64,000 nt of DNA from Ashinkailepas kermadecensis (taxonomy: Eukaryota > Arthropoda > Thecostraca > Neolepadidae), in assembly GCA_034440615.1 (NCBI GenBank), contig JAOTOM010005184.1, positions 1,118,501 to 1,182,500 of the forward strand, in the 5' to 3' direction. Position 1 is the stretch's first letter, and every line of letters begins with the position of its first letter. Positions 24,675-35,067 of the stretch are shown piece after piece. The notes under the pieces are model-generated. The model worked only from the letters and a program-made list of their open reading frames with translations, did no database searches and was not told where the DNA came from. The position numbers and the translations under genes were made by a program.

Positions 24675-24798
24675 CTCACGTGGATGGTGTAGTGCAGCAC
24701 AGGAGAGAAGTTGTTTCGGCGTGGGTACGTCCAGGAGATGGTGGCTGTGCGCGAGGAGACTGACAGCACCAGAGGCCTTCCAGGAGCTCCCGGCGCAT
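24675..24798 (-). CDS. First half of a fibronectin type III domain (same gene)
   Basis: This 124-nt exon begins at a strong acceptor (TTGTCATTTCAG|AT) in phase 1 and ends at CACGTGAG|GTGCGT in phase 2. It encodes the APGAPGRP linker, a beta-strand with the conserved TISWTYP tryptophan, and the NNFSPVLHYTIHVR strand of an FN3 domain, that is strands A to C. Phase 1 matches the donor of the Ig exon 560 bp upstream, and phase 2 matches the acceptor of the exon at 11439. Joined with that exon, the coding length is exactly 300 nt, a complete FN3 module bounded by phase-1 introns, which is strong evidence that both belong together. The intervening intron is 13.2 kb and contains a decayed LINE, GC islands and several repeats. 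Confidence 0.82.
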
Positions 24799-25358
24799 CT
24801 GAAATGACAATCAAACGGAGTTTGTAGCAGACTTAATTGGCGGTAGCCAGCGGTCGTAAGGACCAACTGATGCTTGAGTTAATATAAAAAGCCCACCATT
24901 AATTGCAGGTGAACGTTAGCAGACGGAAATGTTCAGTCGCTTGTGAATTCAAGCGAGTTTCAAGTTTTGATGTTGCAACTACCGTTGGGTGTCTGACAAG
25001 ATCAAGTTTAACATTGCATGTCAACGTCTCGCAACGTCATTGAACACCGACGGCCGGTGGCATGCAACAGGTGACGAGCATCCATGGAATTCCTCTTCTG
25101 TGGCGATCAATGCGCACTAATGCTTCGCCGACACCGCGACGTCGCAGCACCCTGCGTACTTCTCCGAAGTGCTCGCGGGAAATGAAAACTCCGTGTCGAT
25201 GCAAAAGGCATGGGGATTAATCATACAACCAGTAACTGCGCAAAAGTCTTCCGTGTTTGCTACTCGCCTCATTTCACGTGCAGTTGTGAGTCTAACGTGG
25301 CGCTTCACTTGACGAGCTGCGCGGTCGAGCAGTCCGGGCGCGGCCGGCGGCGGCTCAC

Positions 25359-25718
25359 CTTTGACCTCGAGTCGGACGACTCCCTTGGGCTGCTGGCGGC
25401 TGTTCACCAGGCAGTAGTAGACGCCCGTGTCGGCGGCGTGCGCCTCGACGATCACCAGCGCGTATGTGGACGCGTTCAGTTGCAGGCGGGCCGCGCCGTC
25501 GGCACCGACGCCGGCCCGCCGGCGCGCCGTGGCCCGGTCGTCGCGGTACTCGAGCAGCACGCGGCGGCCGCCGCCGGCGCCGGCGTCGTCCGGGCCGCAC
25601 AGCTCGCACAGCCACGACAGGGCCACCACGAACGGCATGCGGCCGAGGCCGGGGCAGGGCAGCGTGACCGGCAGGCCGGCCAGCACCCGCACCGTGCTCG
25701 TCTCGAGGTCGACTCCGC
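25359..25718 (-). CDS. Ig-domain exon of an Ig-FN3 cell-surface protein
   Basis: This 360-nt exon is phase 1 at both ends, the classic modular Ig exon. The acceptor is CTGACCGCAG|GC at 25719 and the donor AAAG|GTGAGC after 25359. The translation has the Ig landmarks in order: B-strand cysteine in LPCPG, C-strand tryptophan in LSWLC, a C'-like LEYRDDR, an N-glycosylation site NAST, and the F-strand DTGVYYC. It ends in a G-strand VVRLEVK. Domain size is about 110 residues. Extra cysteines (SWLCELC) suggest an additional disulfide. The next exon downstream on this strand begins an FN3 domain in matching phase, so the product is an Ig-FN3 adhesion or receptor protein of the cell surface. Sidekick, contactin or similar IgCAMs are candidates, but I do not recognise the orthologue. 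Base composition is very GC-rich (roughly 70%). Confidence 0.85.
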
Positions 25719-25924
25719 CTGCGGTCAGGGGCACAGCACTGCAGCCGGTACAGCGACGGCCCACGCATTTCACGGCGGCAGGCGGCCGGTGACTCGTCGC
25801 CGGTGACCCGTCATTCGTGCTCGTCGGCTGGCCGGTGACATTCAACACACACCATCAGTGACGTACCGAAGATGGGGGGGGGGGAATTCCCCTACTGAGA
25901 TGTAGTGGGCCCCATGTAGTGAGC

Positions 25925-27040
25925 CCCATAGAGTCGCGCCGGTGAACAAAAAAAATCGCGCTGGTGCCCCAAAAAATCGCATAGGAGCCACACAACATTC
26001 GCGACGGTGCCCCAAATAAATACAGCGGGGCCCTGAAAACTCGCGCCGGGACCAGAAAAATCGTGCAGGGACACCCAAAAACTTCGCTGTGCCCACAACA
26101 ATTCCGTCGGGACCACCCAACCATTCGCATCGGGGCCTCAGACAAGTACGACCGGCCCCGAGAAATCGCGCGGGGACCCAAAAATCATGCCGGCCTTCCC
26201 CAAATCCCATCTGGGCCCAAAAATTCCCGTTTAGCCCCAAAAAATTAGCGTGGGAGCCAGAAACAAATCCACCGGGGCCTCGAAAACTCCCGCAAGTGGC
26301 ACAAAAATACGCCGGAGCCTCCAAAAATGGCGCTGGGATCCGAAAATCCGCATTGAGACCCCAGCTAAGTACAATGCGGCCGGGTGCGCCAAAACTCGCG
26401 CTGGAGCCCCACACACACACAAAATCCTTCGGGCCATCAAACATTCGCGTCGGGTGACGCAAATACATACAGCGGGCCATCGAAACCCCGCGTTAGAGCC
26501 GGACAATCGCACTGCAGCCACCCAAAATCCGCTGGGCCGAAAATTTCTGTCGAGCCCCCAAGCTTCGCGTCGGGCTCAAAATACAAAACTTTCAATTTCC
26601 CAAATTATCGGAGGATTGCCAGCTCGCAGAAGCCCCTTAAAATCCATTGGAACTCATTCTCCCAGGAAACATCTAATTCCTGCAGGGACCATCGATCTAT
26701 AGGGGCTCATAAAGATACCAGGGGCCTCCGTCTTCGAGAAGTACCTCAAGCTTCAAAGGGCTCCTAGATTTCCAAGGGCAGGGATCATTTGCTTCCAAGC
26801 AGGCCTAAAACTCCCTGAACTCCCAGCTATTGAACTCCCAGGACCCTCAATACGACTTTTTACGTCCATCAATTCGACAATTAAATATTGCCATATTGAA
26901 CTGAACTCCCAGGACCCTCTAATTCCCAGAAGTCTCTTAAATTTCGCCATTTTCCACGTCTCTCCATCTCCCAGAGGCATCAAATTTTAGAAGCCCTAAT
27001 CCTTCCAGGAGCCACCGAACTCCTGCAAGAAATTCTGAGA
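25925..27040. repeat. Decayed 22-bp repeat array
   Basis: About 30 divergent copies of TCGCGCCGGGRCCCCAAAAA cover 25925-26580. A further diverged form (GAACTCCCAGGACCC) continues to 27040. Long plus- and minus-strand ORFs here are repeat artefacts. Confidence 0.75.
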
Positions 27041-29620
27041 GAAGAGTTCGTGATAAACTAGGCCCCGCCGATTTTATATATCACCCTGCTTGAAGAGCCC
27101 GGTATCGTTCTGACGAGGCCTGTCGTCAAGAAAATGGTGCCCCAACTGTCAGGGGTGGGTGGGGCGGCCGTGCCAGCAGCTCGCCTTGTCTCCGTCAATG
27201 GCCACTGGTGGCACATCCAATCGCAGGGCGAACCACAAGAAAGACAATACCAGCAGCCGAATGCCCGCATGCCGTGTCCTGCTTGCCAGTCACGTTGACG
27301 CGAATTGCCAACACAAGCGAAACAATCACAACTCAAGCGCGTTTCTCTCGCATCCATTCGCCGCAGCCAACGCGGTCCGTCTGCGGCTGTCGTCTTCGGA
27401 TCTGGCCAGACCCGCAGTCCGGCGGACATTGAACTTAATCGGGCGCGCCGCTTGATCTCCACCGGCAGCACATCGACCGACGTCTCTCGCTGCGGCGGGT
27501 CGGACACGCCGGCGCGAGCCGTCAGCTGCAGACAGACGCGCCGTCAGGTGACGCCAGCTCGACGTGCCGCCATCACAGAGACGGCGTCACGTGACGTCAG
27601 ATGCGTCACAGCGGCGAGCGCAACGCGCGGCGACGGCTCGGAAACGGTTCCGCGCCACACTTCGGTGGACAAGTCGGCCGTAGTTGTTAGTTGTTGAATA
27701 GCGATCACCGGGTCCTTGGATCCCACCGCTGGATCCTGGATGCCGAACAATCCTGCGCAAGAAATGTCGTTTGTATCTTAGCTCCTGCAAAACCCTTCCA
27801 CACCTTTTGACTTAGATTCCGCATGCTGAGAGATCTTTTGAGAGCGGACTGGCTAAATCCTGCACTTTCGCTCTTCAATACAATGTCATCCAAACCCTGG
27901 GACCTATTAACAATAATATAACAATAACAATAGTATCCTCATCATCTGCATCGGTATTAGATCCTGGACTCGTAGATGCTCATCGGTAGTAGAACACTTA
28001 GATCCTTCATCCTGCAAGATTATTTGAATAAGCTGACATCCAGCTAACAAAGACCTAAACAAATGTCGACCAAGAATATGCAGGCTAATGCTAATACATT
28101 ATGTAATGTCTTGATGTTGCAAGCAATGTACGATTTGTCTGACAAATCGTGGGGCATTGCAATGTCTGATGACTGCTCTTGGAATGCGTGTACCAGTACT
28201 GGTACACGTACTCCAAGCAAAGCAAATATATAATATCGTTCCATGGGTGCCATGGTAGCTAATCTGCAAATATCAGAACCAATGAGGGAATTTATATTTA
28301 TTTTTGCCAACGAACTCAATAATTTCATTCTGAATCCTCATTTCCATATCTTGGATCCTGCATGGGATCTTGGCAAAACCAAAGGAAAATCCCAGATTCC
28401 GCAATCTCCCGACTATGTATTGCCAATATTGAAAACTAGATCCTAGATCCTGGTAGCTCTTCTGGTAAGTTATAGTCCCGGTTCTTGGGATCACGGGATC
28501 CTCGTGCTGAATGGATGCACGAATGGATCCTGGAAGCTATTTCGGGGATCCAGAAACGGGCTTGGTAGCGCAAGCAATATTTCTTAAAGTGAGCAGATTC
28601 ATACATAGAGCCCGAAACAAATGGAGTGCTTAGAGTCCGACCACGCAAAACATGGACACTCGGTGCACTGGACCAACAACCGCTTGTTGGCGGTAGAGCA
28701 CAATGTACGTAGTCCGGGGTCGACGGATCACTCCGTTCACTTCGAACGTAAGTTGTCATCCATTCGACGGAACAATTGTGTCCGCTGCTGATGCACCAGC
28801 AGAGATCCAGCACCAAAAACATTGCATCTACATGCCATGGCATAGTTGTTTTTTGCATATTGAAAATTTCCACAGCAGTGTAACCAAGATAGATCGAAGG
28901 GAACAATTGCACCATTGAGAAAGTCAAAATTATCTGCTCCCCTCTTGTCAACTGCCCGGCATATCAAGCTTGCTACTTATTCATCCTTGGCTTGTTTCTA
29001 CCACTGACACACATTACTGTGCGCCTAGTTCTTCGCACCTTTCTCGCTGAATTGCATTTCATATCGTTAGCACTGCTGTGCTGCACGCATTGCTAACTAG
29101 CCCAATGTATTAACCGTGGAAGCAATGGTTGTTTTTGCCGCACGGCTTCAAGAAGTCAGCCTGGCTGATGTTCAAAGCATATCTGAATTACTCACCTGAT
29201 GACCCACAATGGACCTAATGACTCGCATGACTGCAATGGAGCCTCGCGCCGGCGGAAAATGTCCGCGCTGCCGGCATTTGCAAAAGCCGTCCCTTCGCCT
29301 CCCATGCCGAGAGACATTCCACTACGTTACATTCACCGGTTTCGAATTAGGCCAGCTGTTCTGACGCAAAATGACGAAAACATTACCGGCGCCGGCTGCG
29401 AAAGAGCTGATAAAACATATCGCGTAAGTGGCCGGAACCGGAGCGGCGGTGGGGCGCCCTGCATTGCCGAGCTCGGCCGCGACGGCCCGCGGCGCGAGCA
29501 CGATGCGACCCGGCCAGCTGACCAGCCAGCGTGTCGGATCGCCACCTGAGAAACGGCCCGTGTTCCGCCCGGGGGGAGGGGAGGTGGGGGGGGGGCGTCC
29601 GATACGGCGATGCGGCGGCA
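27041..29620. other. GC patch, decayed GATCCTGGA-type repeats, then AT-rich DNA
   Basis: 27100-27690 is GC-rich with overlapping frames on both strands but no recognised domain. 27700-28560 holds scattered GGATCCTGGA motifs, perhaps a further decayed repeat. 28600-29400 shows nothing. Confidence 0.4.
28123..28217. other. Two adjacent hairpins
   Basis: 28123-28160: GCAATG..CGATTTGT-CTG-ACAAATCG..CATTGC. 28178-28217: 20-bp arms meeting at CCAGTACTGG with two mismatches and no loop. Confidence 0.75.
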
Positions 29621-29621
29621 G

Positions 29622-29654
29622 TATTTATGGCGCCGACCGGCGGTGTGCCGCAGT
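29622..29654 (+). promoter_or_regulatory. Candidate TATA/initiator core promoter
   Basis: A TATA-like TATTTAT at 29622-29628 stands 30 bp before a CAGT initiator-like element at 29651-29654, the usual metazoan spacing. The signal-peptide ATG follows 46-48 nt later. The surrounding 300 bp are GC-rich. Placement is by eye only. Confidence 0.4.
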
Positions 29655-29699
29655 GCTCGGCTGGTCGTCGTCTGACACGTGACCTGCGCGCCGTCAGCC

Positions 29700-29757
29700 A
29701 TGTTCTGCAGACTGGTGGTCATGCTGTGCGCCCTGGCGGCAGCCGTCGTCTCGCTCG
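29700..29757 (+). CDS. Signal-peptide exon of a secreted chitin-binding (peritrophin-like) protein
   Basis: ATG at 29700 starts a 19-codon hydrophobic leader, MFCRLVVMLCALAAAVVSL, and the exon ends in phase 1 at TCG|GTACGT. Joined to the CBM14 exon at 34145, which enters in phase 1, the split codon becomes Ala and gives a standard signal-peptidase motif (VVSLA) followed by VDTTTRS. The leader would direct the protein to the secretory pathway and so to cuticle, gut lining or lumen. The start is chosen because it is the first ATG after the candidate promoter and is in frame with the whole leader. Only 94 bp after the donor a 31/34-bp minisatellite begins. The first intron is 4.4 kb and contains a SINE and an unrecognised spliced reading frame on the same strand. 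Confidence 0.7.
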
Positions 29758-29850
29758 GTACGTGGTGGCGCCGCCAAGTCGCCCGCGCTTTGGTTTTGCG
29801 CAGTGCATCGCGAATGGATAGGGCGACTGCCGCCATGGTTTCCTCTCCTC

Positions 29851-30190
29851 GAAGCGTCACCATGCGCTTTCCCTCCACCTCTGCTCGAAGCGTCACCATG
29901 CTTTCCCTCCACCTCTGCTCGAAGCGTCACCATGCTTTCCCTCTACCTATCCTTGAAGCGTCACCATGCTTTCCCTCCACCTCACGAAGCGTCACCATGC
30001 TTTCCTTTCACCTCTTCTCGAAGCGTCAGCATGCTTTCCCTCCACCTACCCTCGAAGCGTCGCCATGCTTTCTCTCCAGCTCTCGAAGCGTCGCCATGCT
30101 TGCCGTCCACCTTTCGAAGCGTCACCATGCTTTCTCTTCACCTCTCGAAGCGTCACCATACTTTCCATCCACCTCTCGAAGCGTCGCCAG
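29851..30190. repeat. 31/34-bp minisatellite, 11 copies
   Basis: GAAGCGTCACCATGCTTTCC plus CTCCACCTCTC recurs every 31 or 34 bp (the difference is one CTG-like triplet). It begins 94 bp after the signal-exon donor, inside intron 1 of the chitin-binding gene. Confidence 0.95.
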
Positions 30191-30910
30191 TTGATCTCAG
30201 AAATTGTTGCGCTATGCAACACGCAGTTCATTTTTGTACGTCCAGCCGTACAACGTCGTCCCCAAACCAACGCCATGCTCACTATCCAGAAACGTAAGGC
30301 GCTGCTTTGAACGCGGACAATTTGAAAATATGTCGATATTCTTGGCTTCAGCAGTGGGCCAAAGTGGGGCTGGCTGCCAGTTCGGCTAGATGGTAACTGG
30401 CGGCTGGGATGACGAGAGAGGGCTGTCGGACCACAATACCAGCTGTGTGGAGTGGCAGCTCATAGCCAACGGATTTGGTATCGTGCATCTTTGATGAGCA
30501 CGTGGAACTCCAGATGTCTATCAAATATTGCATTCGAAAATCAGCATGGAACGTACAGAAAATGAGGTAAAATTGCCACTTTTAAAGCAATTAACCGTGT
30601 CTGTCCGAGATGCATATAGAAAATTCAGGTTAGACATTGAATTGGTATATGTATATTTGGACCAATGAGAAAGACAGCTCACATCGGCGCTTTTATTTTC
30701 ATGTGCATTTCGTGACCTCGTCTGACCTCAGGTGACGTAATTATCATGTACCACAAGGCCACCTGCCTATAAACTTTTGCTGAAATTGGCCGGGCACCCT
30801 TGGAGACAGCGCGTTTGTCGCATGCCAGCTATGCCGGCAGCGCTGCATTGACATGCAATGTCCTCGATCAACCCAGACTGATCTCACTGAACATGTCCAA
30901 GTTTTGTTGC

Positions 30911-31087
30911 TTGTTTGTTGGATGGTTTACGACGCACTTGATGCACGGTCATGGCTAATGGCACCGCCCACACTGTTTCGCCGGTGAGCCGCGGGATTGG
31001 GAAGTGTCCCGAATGGTGCGAGTGTTGAACCCGGGACCTTGGTATCCAGAGCTCAACACCTTAACCACTCGGCCACCCCTGCCCCCG
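30911..31087 (-). mobile_element. tRNA-derived SINE with 12-bp target-site duplication
   Basis: The minus strand reads from a tRNA-like head with A box TGGCCGAGTGG (about 31075-31065) and B box GGTTCAACACT (about 31035-31025), through a unique body, to a CAACAAACAAG tail. Perfect 12-bp direct repeats AAGTTTTGTTGC flank it at 30899-30910 and 31088-31099, marking a target-primed insertion. The tRNA part resembles Ser/Leu-type isoacceptors in its D arm but lacks a foldable anticodon and variable arm, so it is a SINE, not a tRNA gene. Confidence 0.85.
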
Positions 31088-31555
31088 AAGTTTTGTTGCA
31101 TCCTATTTCGTCGCCGAGACTAACCGCTTGGATTTGTCTGTCTATGTGACTGTCTGGTTTTGTTCCGATCGGTGGAGGGGACTTACCCGACAGCCATACA
31201 AAATGCCCTCCCCAGGCAGCTGCGTAATCTGACAACACTCAACAAAGCCTGTGATAAAACCTCAACTTTATTTCAATAGCCTGTGGCACGGGTAGCATCG
31301 ATAGCTTAGTTTTGCATACCATAAGCTGGTGCAGTCATTGGGACAAATAAGTGTAGTTCGCACCGCACAAGTTATTATTTACTGTGATAGTTTTTCCAGA
31401 CCGGAAGTTGTAGCAGCGGCATTCACCGCTGCCTGATTGTCTCGGGTAGTCGGTGGGAGCATTAGATCGGGACGACAGGTTACGGCTAGATGTACACAAC
31501 TTGATGGTGCGCGGAATATCACAATAATTATCGAGATCAGTCGACAACGCTTTAG

Positions 31556-32044
31556 GAAGTGTTCAAAGACAAAACTGACGGTTTTAATCTAGCCGACATC
31601 GAAGCTTTGTATGTTGTGCATGTGATGAAGTTGAACAGATATATCCGCAGTAATGATCAGTGGACATCAGTAACAGAAACAGCAATGCTGACCATTATGA
31701 GGTGAGAAAAACATGCTTAGCTAAAATAATTATGTCAGGTCAGGTTGAGATAGGTGAAAGTTCACTAAAATGATCGATTTGGGAGAACTTTTCTCAAGTG
31801 ATTTGAGATGGCCTTCACCAGTGACATCGTAAACCTCTCAGAAAGTTATCCGCACCCGCCCTGAAAGTTTCACTTCACTGAGCCTCTTTGTTGCAGAGAT
31901 CTTATGGCTGGGAAGACTACCCACCCCTCATCTACACTCTCAGATGTAAACTGTCGTTTGCCCTGTACTTTTCGTGATGAACATTTCATATGTTTCATGC
32001 AGATGTATTTAAATATGGGTTTCCATTTGCTTGTATTTTGGTAG
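31556..32044 (+). CDS. Unrecognised two-exon coding segment
   Basis: Exon A (31556-31701) has a coherent, protein-like frame that includes DGFNLADIEALYVVHVMKL and QWTSVTETAMLTIM. It ends at a consensus donor ATGAG|GTGAGA in phase 2. A 195-bp intron ends at an excellent acceptor (CTCTTTGTTGCAG, 31896). Exon B enters in the matching phase with DLMAGKTTHPSSTLSD and stays open to TAG at 32044; a possible donor GAT|GTAAAC lies inside it. Exon A begins after an in-frame TAG at a weaker acceptor (CGCTTTAG). I do not recognise the family. It lies between the two chitin-binding gene exons on the same strand but is out of phase with the signal exon, so it is either a separate gene or a transposon relic. 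No start codon was identified. Confidence 0.4.
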
Positions 32045-32213
32045 AAGCCTTGCCAAAGCATGACAGCTTCACTAAACCATGTTTCGATATAAGTGCCTAC
32101 CAAAGTACACCAGCATATGGCTAACATGCCCAGCGATTATAACACACAGTAGAGGAAACGGCGATGCTGCCTCCCTTTCCATACGCTGAGGGATATTTTC
32201 TATGATATATGGG

Positions 32214-32215
<2 letters not shown>

Positions 32216-32256
<41 letters not shown>

Positions 32257-32282
32257 TGCATGTATATATCACGATATATGCA
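32216..32282. repeat. (TA)n microsatellite
   Basis: About 65 bp of interrupted TA repeats. Confidence 0.95.
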
Positions 32283-32595
32283 TACCAAGAGGATCGGACC
32301 CCGGACTCCCCTTGCCTGCCCTCTCTGCTGTGCCTATAGGTATCAGCTATCATTACAGTCAAGGATTGCAGTCGTATGATTACGGGAAATGTGTTTCTAT
32401 TGCTGTTTCTAACTGATTTTCAAGTCGGTTCATTATCATCGACTGCAGCACCAACTTGCCTGCTGAAACTGGCGTCGCCATAGTAAACGCTGCCGCTGCT
32501 CTTGCGACTCCTCAAGAGCAGCGTCAACACAGGATAACGTCATACCATGTCCGTGCCTGCCCAAATTGATTGTTCCGAAGTCGTTGCTGATTGGT

Positions 32596-32655
32596 TGTTC
32601 ATGTGCTGCAGCAGGCTGCACGGCTGCAGCGTGCTGCAGCAGGCTGCAGTCGCAC
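32596..32655. repeat. GCTGCA-rich short repeat
   Basis: GTGCTGCAGCAGGCTGCA is duplicated with CTGCAG palindromes throughout. Confidence 0.7.
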
Positions 32656-34144
32656 CGTGACCAGGGCTCTGATAATTGTAGCATTTTATCGTTTCGGTTT
32701 GGATGCATGTCACGGAAGCCAAGGTATTGTTCTCACCAATCAATGACACATCGATCAACAACAGTGCATGCAGGTCATTGTTGGCTGTGTTATCTCATCG
32801 GCTCACGAGTTAGCAGTTTTATTTTCATTCGATCCGTGTGGTAGGCCTAGGTGCACCATTCATGCATATCTACACACTGACTTTCGTTGAGTATGTCACC
32901 TACCCACTGTCACAATACATAAATCTTGCATTTAGATCAGACAGACCTAGCCTAAACTGCTCTAAATTATTAGTACCGTTGTCCTCAGACCAGCTTCTTG
33001 TGCCCACCAATATCCCAACTGTCATTACTTCATTTGCTTTGATAGATAGGGAGGATGATGTACTCCACAAAACCTCATATTGGTGCCCTACTGTCCATGG
33101 GAGGAACGTAGCTACAGTTGAGATGGTAGGAACGTAACTTCGGGTGGGATTGTAGAAACGTAGTTGCTGAATGCTATTATAAGTAGCATCTGCGCAGGTT
33201 TTGAGAAGCAATGTCATTACAGTCGAATAACATAATGGTTGGATGATGACTAGGAATTGAGAGAGCAATGGAATTAAATGAGTTCCAAGCATACATCCGT
33301 GTGTTTAGCATTGCGGGTGGTGGGAGGTATGATTATTGCATGTTCCTTTTTCACTGATTAAAGGTTTCAGATAATTTCTATATAATTTAGGTTTTCAGAC
33401 CATCAGCACAAGCTAACCTGGACATCTTACTGTGGGAGACTGTATTTAGAAAACAGAAGCAAGGGAAAATGTTTTTTCGAAAATCATGGTGCAGCCTCAG
33501 AGTGCCAATCCGCATTCCGCATCCAATCCGCAGCCGTGTATTCTGTTCAAATTCCATCTAATCCGCTCCGTTGTCCGTATCAAGCGAATATCGACACCGA
33601 TGTTCACCTCGTGCTATGTTCTACTACACTTCCAAACTCATTGGTGCGACCCCGCACCCGCCAGGCTCGATGGTGCGGCGCAAACTGCTCAAACTGTGCA
33701 TCTTATGCCACCAAGGTGCTGCTATTGGATCGTCGTAGAGCTTGTCTCCACTCCCCATCTCCCTCCCCTTGGGAGACGACCAGTTTACCACCACCCCCTG
33801 GTGGTCGTCGCTGATCAGCGGCACAGCAAGCGCTTGTGTGTGGCTGTAGCTCACGTGGCTTGGGTGTAGCTCGCGCGAAGTGGCGAATCAGCTTCGACAT
33901 TGGATTCGGCGCCGCGGTGAAGTGACCATGATGAACGATGAGTCTGTGAGAGGCTCCACCGCCGAGCGAAGATAAAATTGCCAGGCTTTTATTTGCTAGA
34001 CGATGCACGTCATCCGTGCGTATGGTGTAGCTGTTTTTTTCTCATCCGGAGTGAGTCTCATGTTTGTTCGGCGTCGTAACTATGCCCGGGTGTGCGGTGT
34101 GGTCTGTGGTTTGCGGTGTTGTCTGACGACTGGGTGCTCGGCAG

Positions 34145-34316
34145 CTGTGGACACGACCACCCGGTCCATCTTTACGTGTCCCGCCGAATACGGTCTGTTC
34201 GCCGACCCGGACGACTGCCACAGCTTCTACGAGTGCAATGAATGGATACCGCTCCATTTCATCTGTCCGTCGCAGCTGGGCTACGATGCTACCGTGGACG
34301 AGTGCAACTACATGCC
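34145..34316 (+). CDS. Peritrophin-A / CBM14 chitin-binding domain exon
   Basis: This 172-nt exon follows the acceptor GCTCGGCAG and ends at the consensus donor ATGCC|GTGAGT (phase 2). It encodes a chitin-binding type-2 (CBM14, peritrophin-A) domain. Cysteines occur in TCPAEYGLF, DDCHSFYEC, HFICPSQLG and DECNYM with spacings 12-5-9-12, as in the family, and the aromatic chitin-contact positions (FYEC, EW) are present. The canonical sixth cysteine, a few residues after the fifth, is absent from this exon and must come from the next one, so the gene continues. I could not find that exon downstream. Such proteins bind chitin in the arthropod peritrophic matrix or cuticle. Upstream, the frame is open back to 34003, but those codons lie before the acceptor and lack family resemblance. 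Confidence 0.85.
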
Positions 34317-34423
34317 GTGAGTGAGGCGGACACGAAACGCTCATCCGAGCGCAACTGTAGAATCTTGTGCAACTTGTAGGCGCGGAGGAATTGCAGCCAG
34401 CTGTGCCCACACACCTTTCGGCT

Positions 34424-34492
34424 GGAGCATGGGACATGGGCATGGGGATGAAGCATGGGGCATGGGGCATGGAGCATGGGGCACAGGCAAGC
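34424..34492. repeat. GCATGGGG short tandem repeat
   Basis: About eight imperfect 7-bp units (GCATGGG, ACATGGG, GCATGGA), 108 bp after the CBM14 exon donor. Confidence 0.85.
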
Positions 34493-34656
34493 CAATCAGG
34501 TCGACATAGTTGAGCATTGGTCTGTCGGAAGCCAGATAAAGGTTGTGGTAAATATGTAACTTCGACGGGGTTTGTCCAAAATATTAGTGGCCGGGTGTTA
34601 CTAGTTCTATATGGTGTTGTACCTATTCCACCCGTTGTCCTCATCAAATGTATTAG

Positions 34657-35067
34657 ATGGAGCGCAGCACCGAAATTCGCGGGGAGCTTCGCAGGGCGGT
34701 TACATTGGATGCCTTTCAGCCAGACCAACAGCCTGGCATTGGATATCAGTGCGTAGCAGCATTGCATCCAAAACGCTTGACGATGACAGAAGCCCGAATG
34801 TTACTAATATCTGATGTGGTTTTTGGCCACTTGGAGGAAAGACACAACCTGCGATTCTTGCTTGCATTTCATTCCCTGAGGGAAGCCAGTGGACAAGTCC
34901 CGAAAACGTTCTGAAGAAGCCGATCGATTCATAAGTGCCCAGCTCATGCTCCACACAAATTTCAGCCTTGCCACGAGAGAAGTCACTGAGAAAGTGGGTC
35001 TGGCCCTGAAGTTCGATAAAAAAGATGGTGCGCAGTACACTGTGTACACTGGTACCACCGGGAGATA
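34657..35067 (+). pseudogene. Unrecognised reading frame with one frameshift
   Basis: From ATG 34657 a protein-like frame runs to a stop at 34912; it contains MTEARMLLISDVVFGHLEER and RFLLAFHSLREASGQ. The +1 frame then continues from about 34895 with KRSEEADRFISAQLMLHTNF and EVTEKVGLALKFDKKDGAQ to a TAG at 35067. Both parts look coding and meet at a run of A residues (34900-34905), so one base gained or lost would explain the break. No family was recognised. Possibilities are a processed pseudogene, a decayed transposon gene, or a real exon pair with a misread base. Confidence 0.35.

Noticed and set aside
31014..31087. tRNA gene
   Set aside because: A and B boxes are present, but there is no complete cloverleaf and the sequence continues into a SINE body with target-site duplications.
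34969..35067. Third exon of the chitin-binding gene via acceptor AAATTTCAG
   Set aside because: Phase would fit, but the resulting peptide lacks the needed sixth cysteine and the frame is already open upstream as part of another unit.
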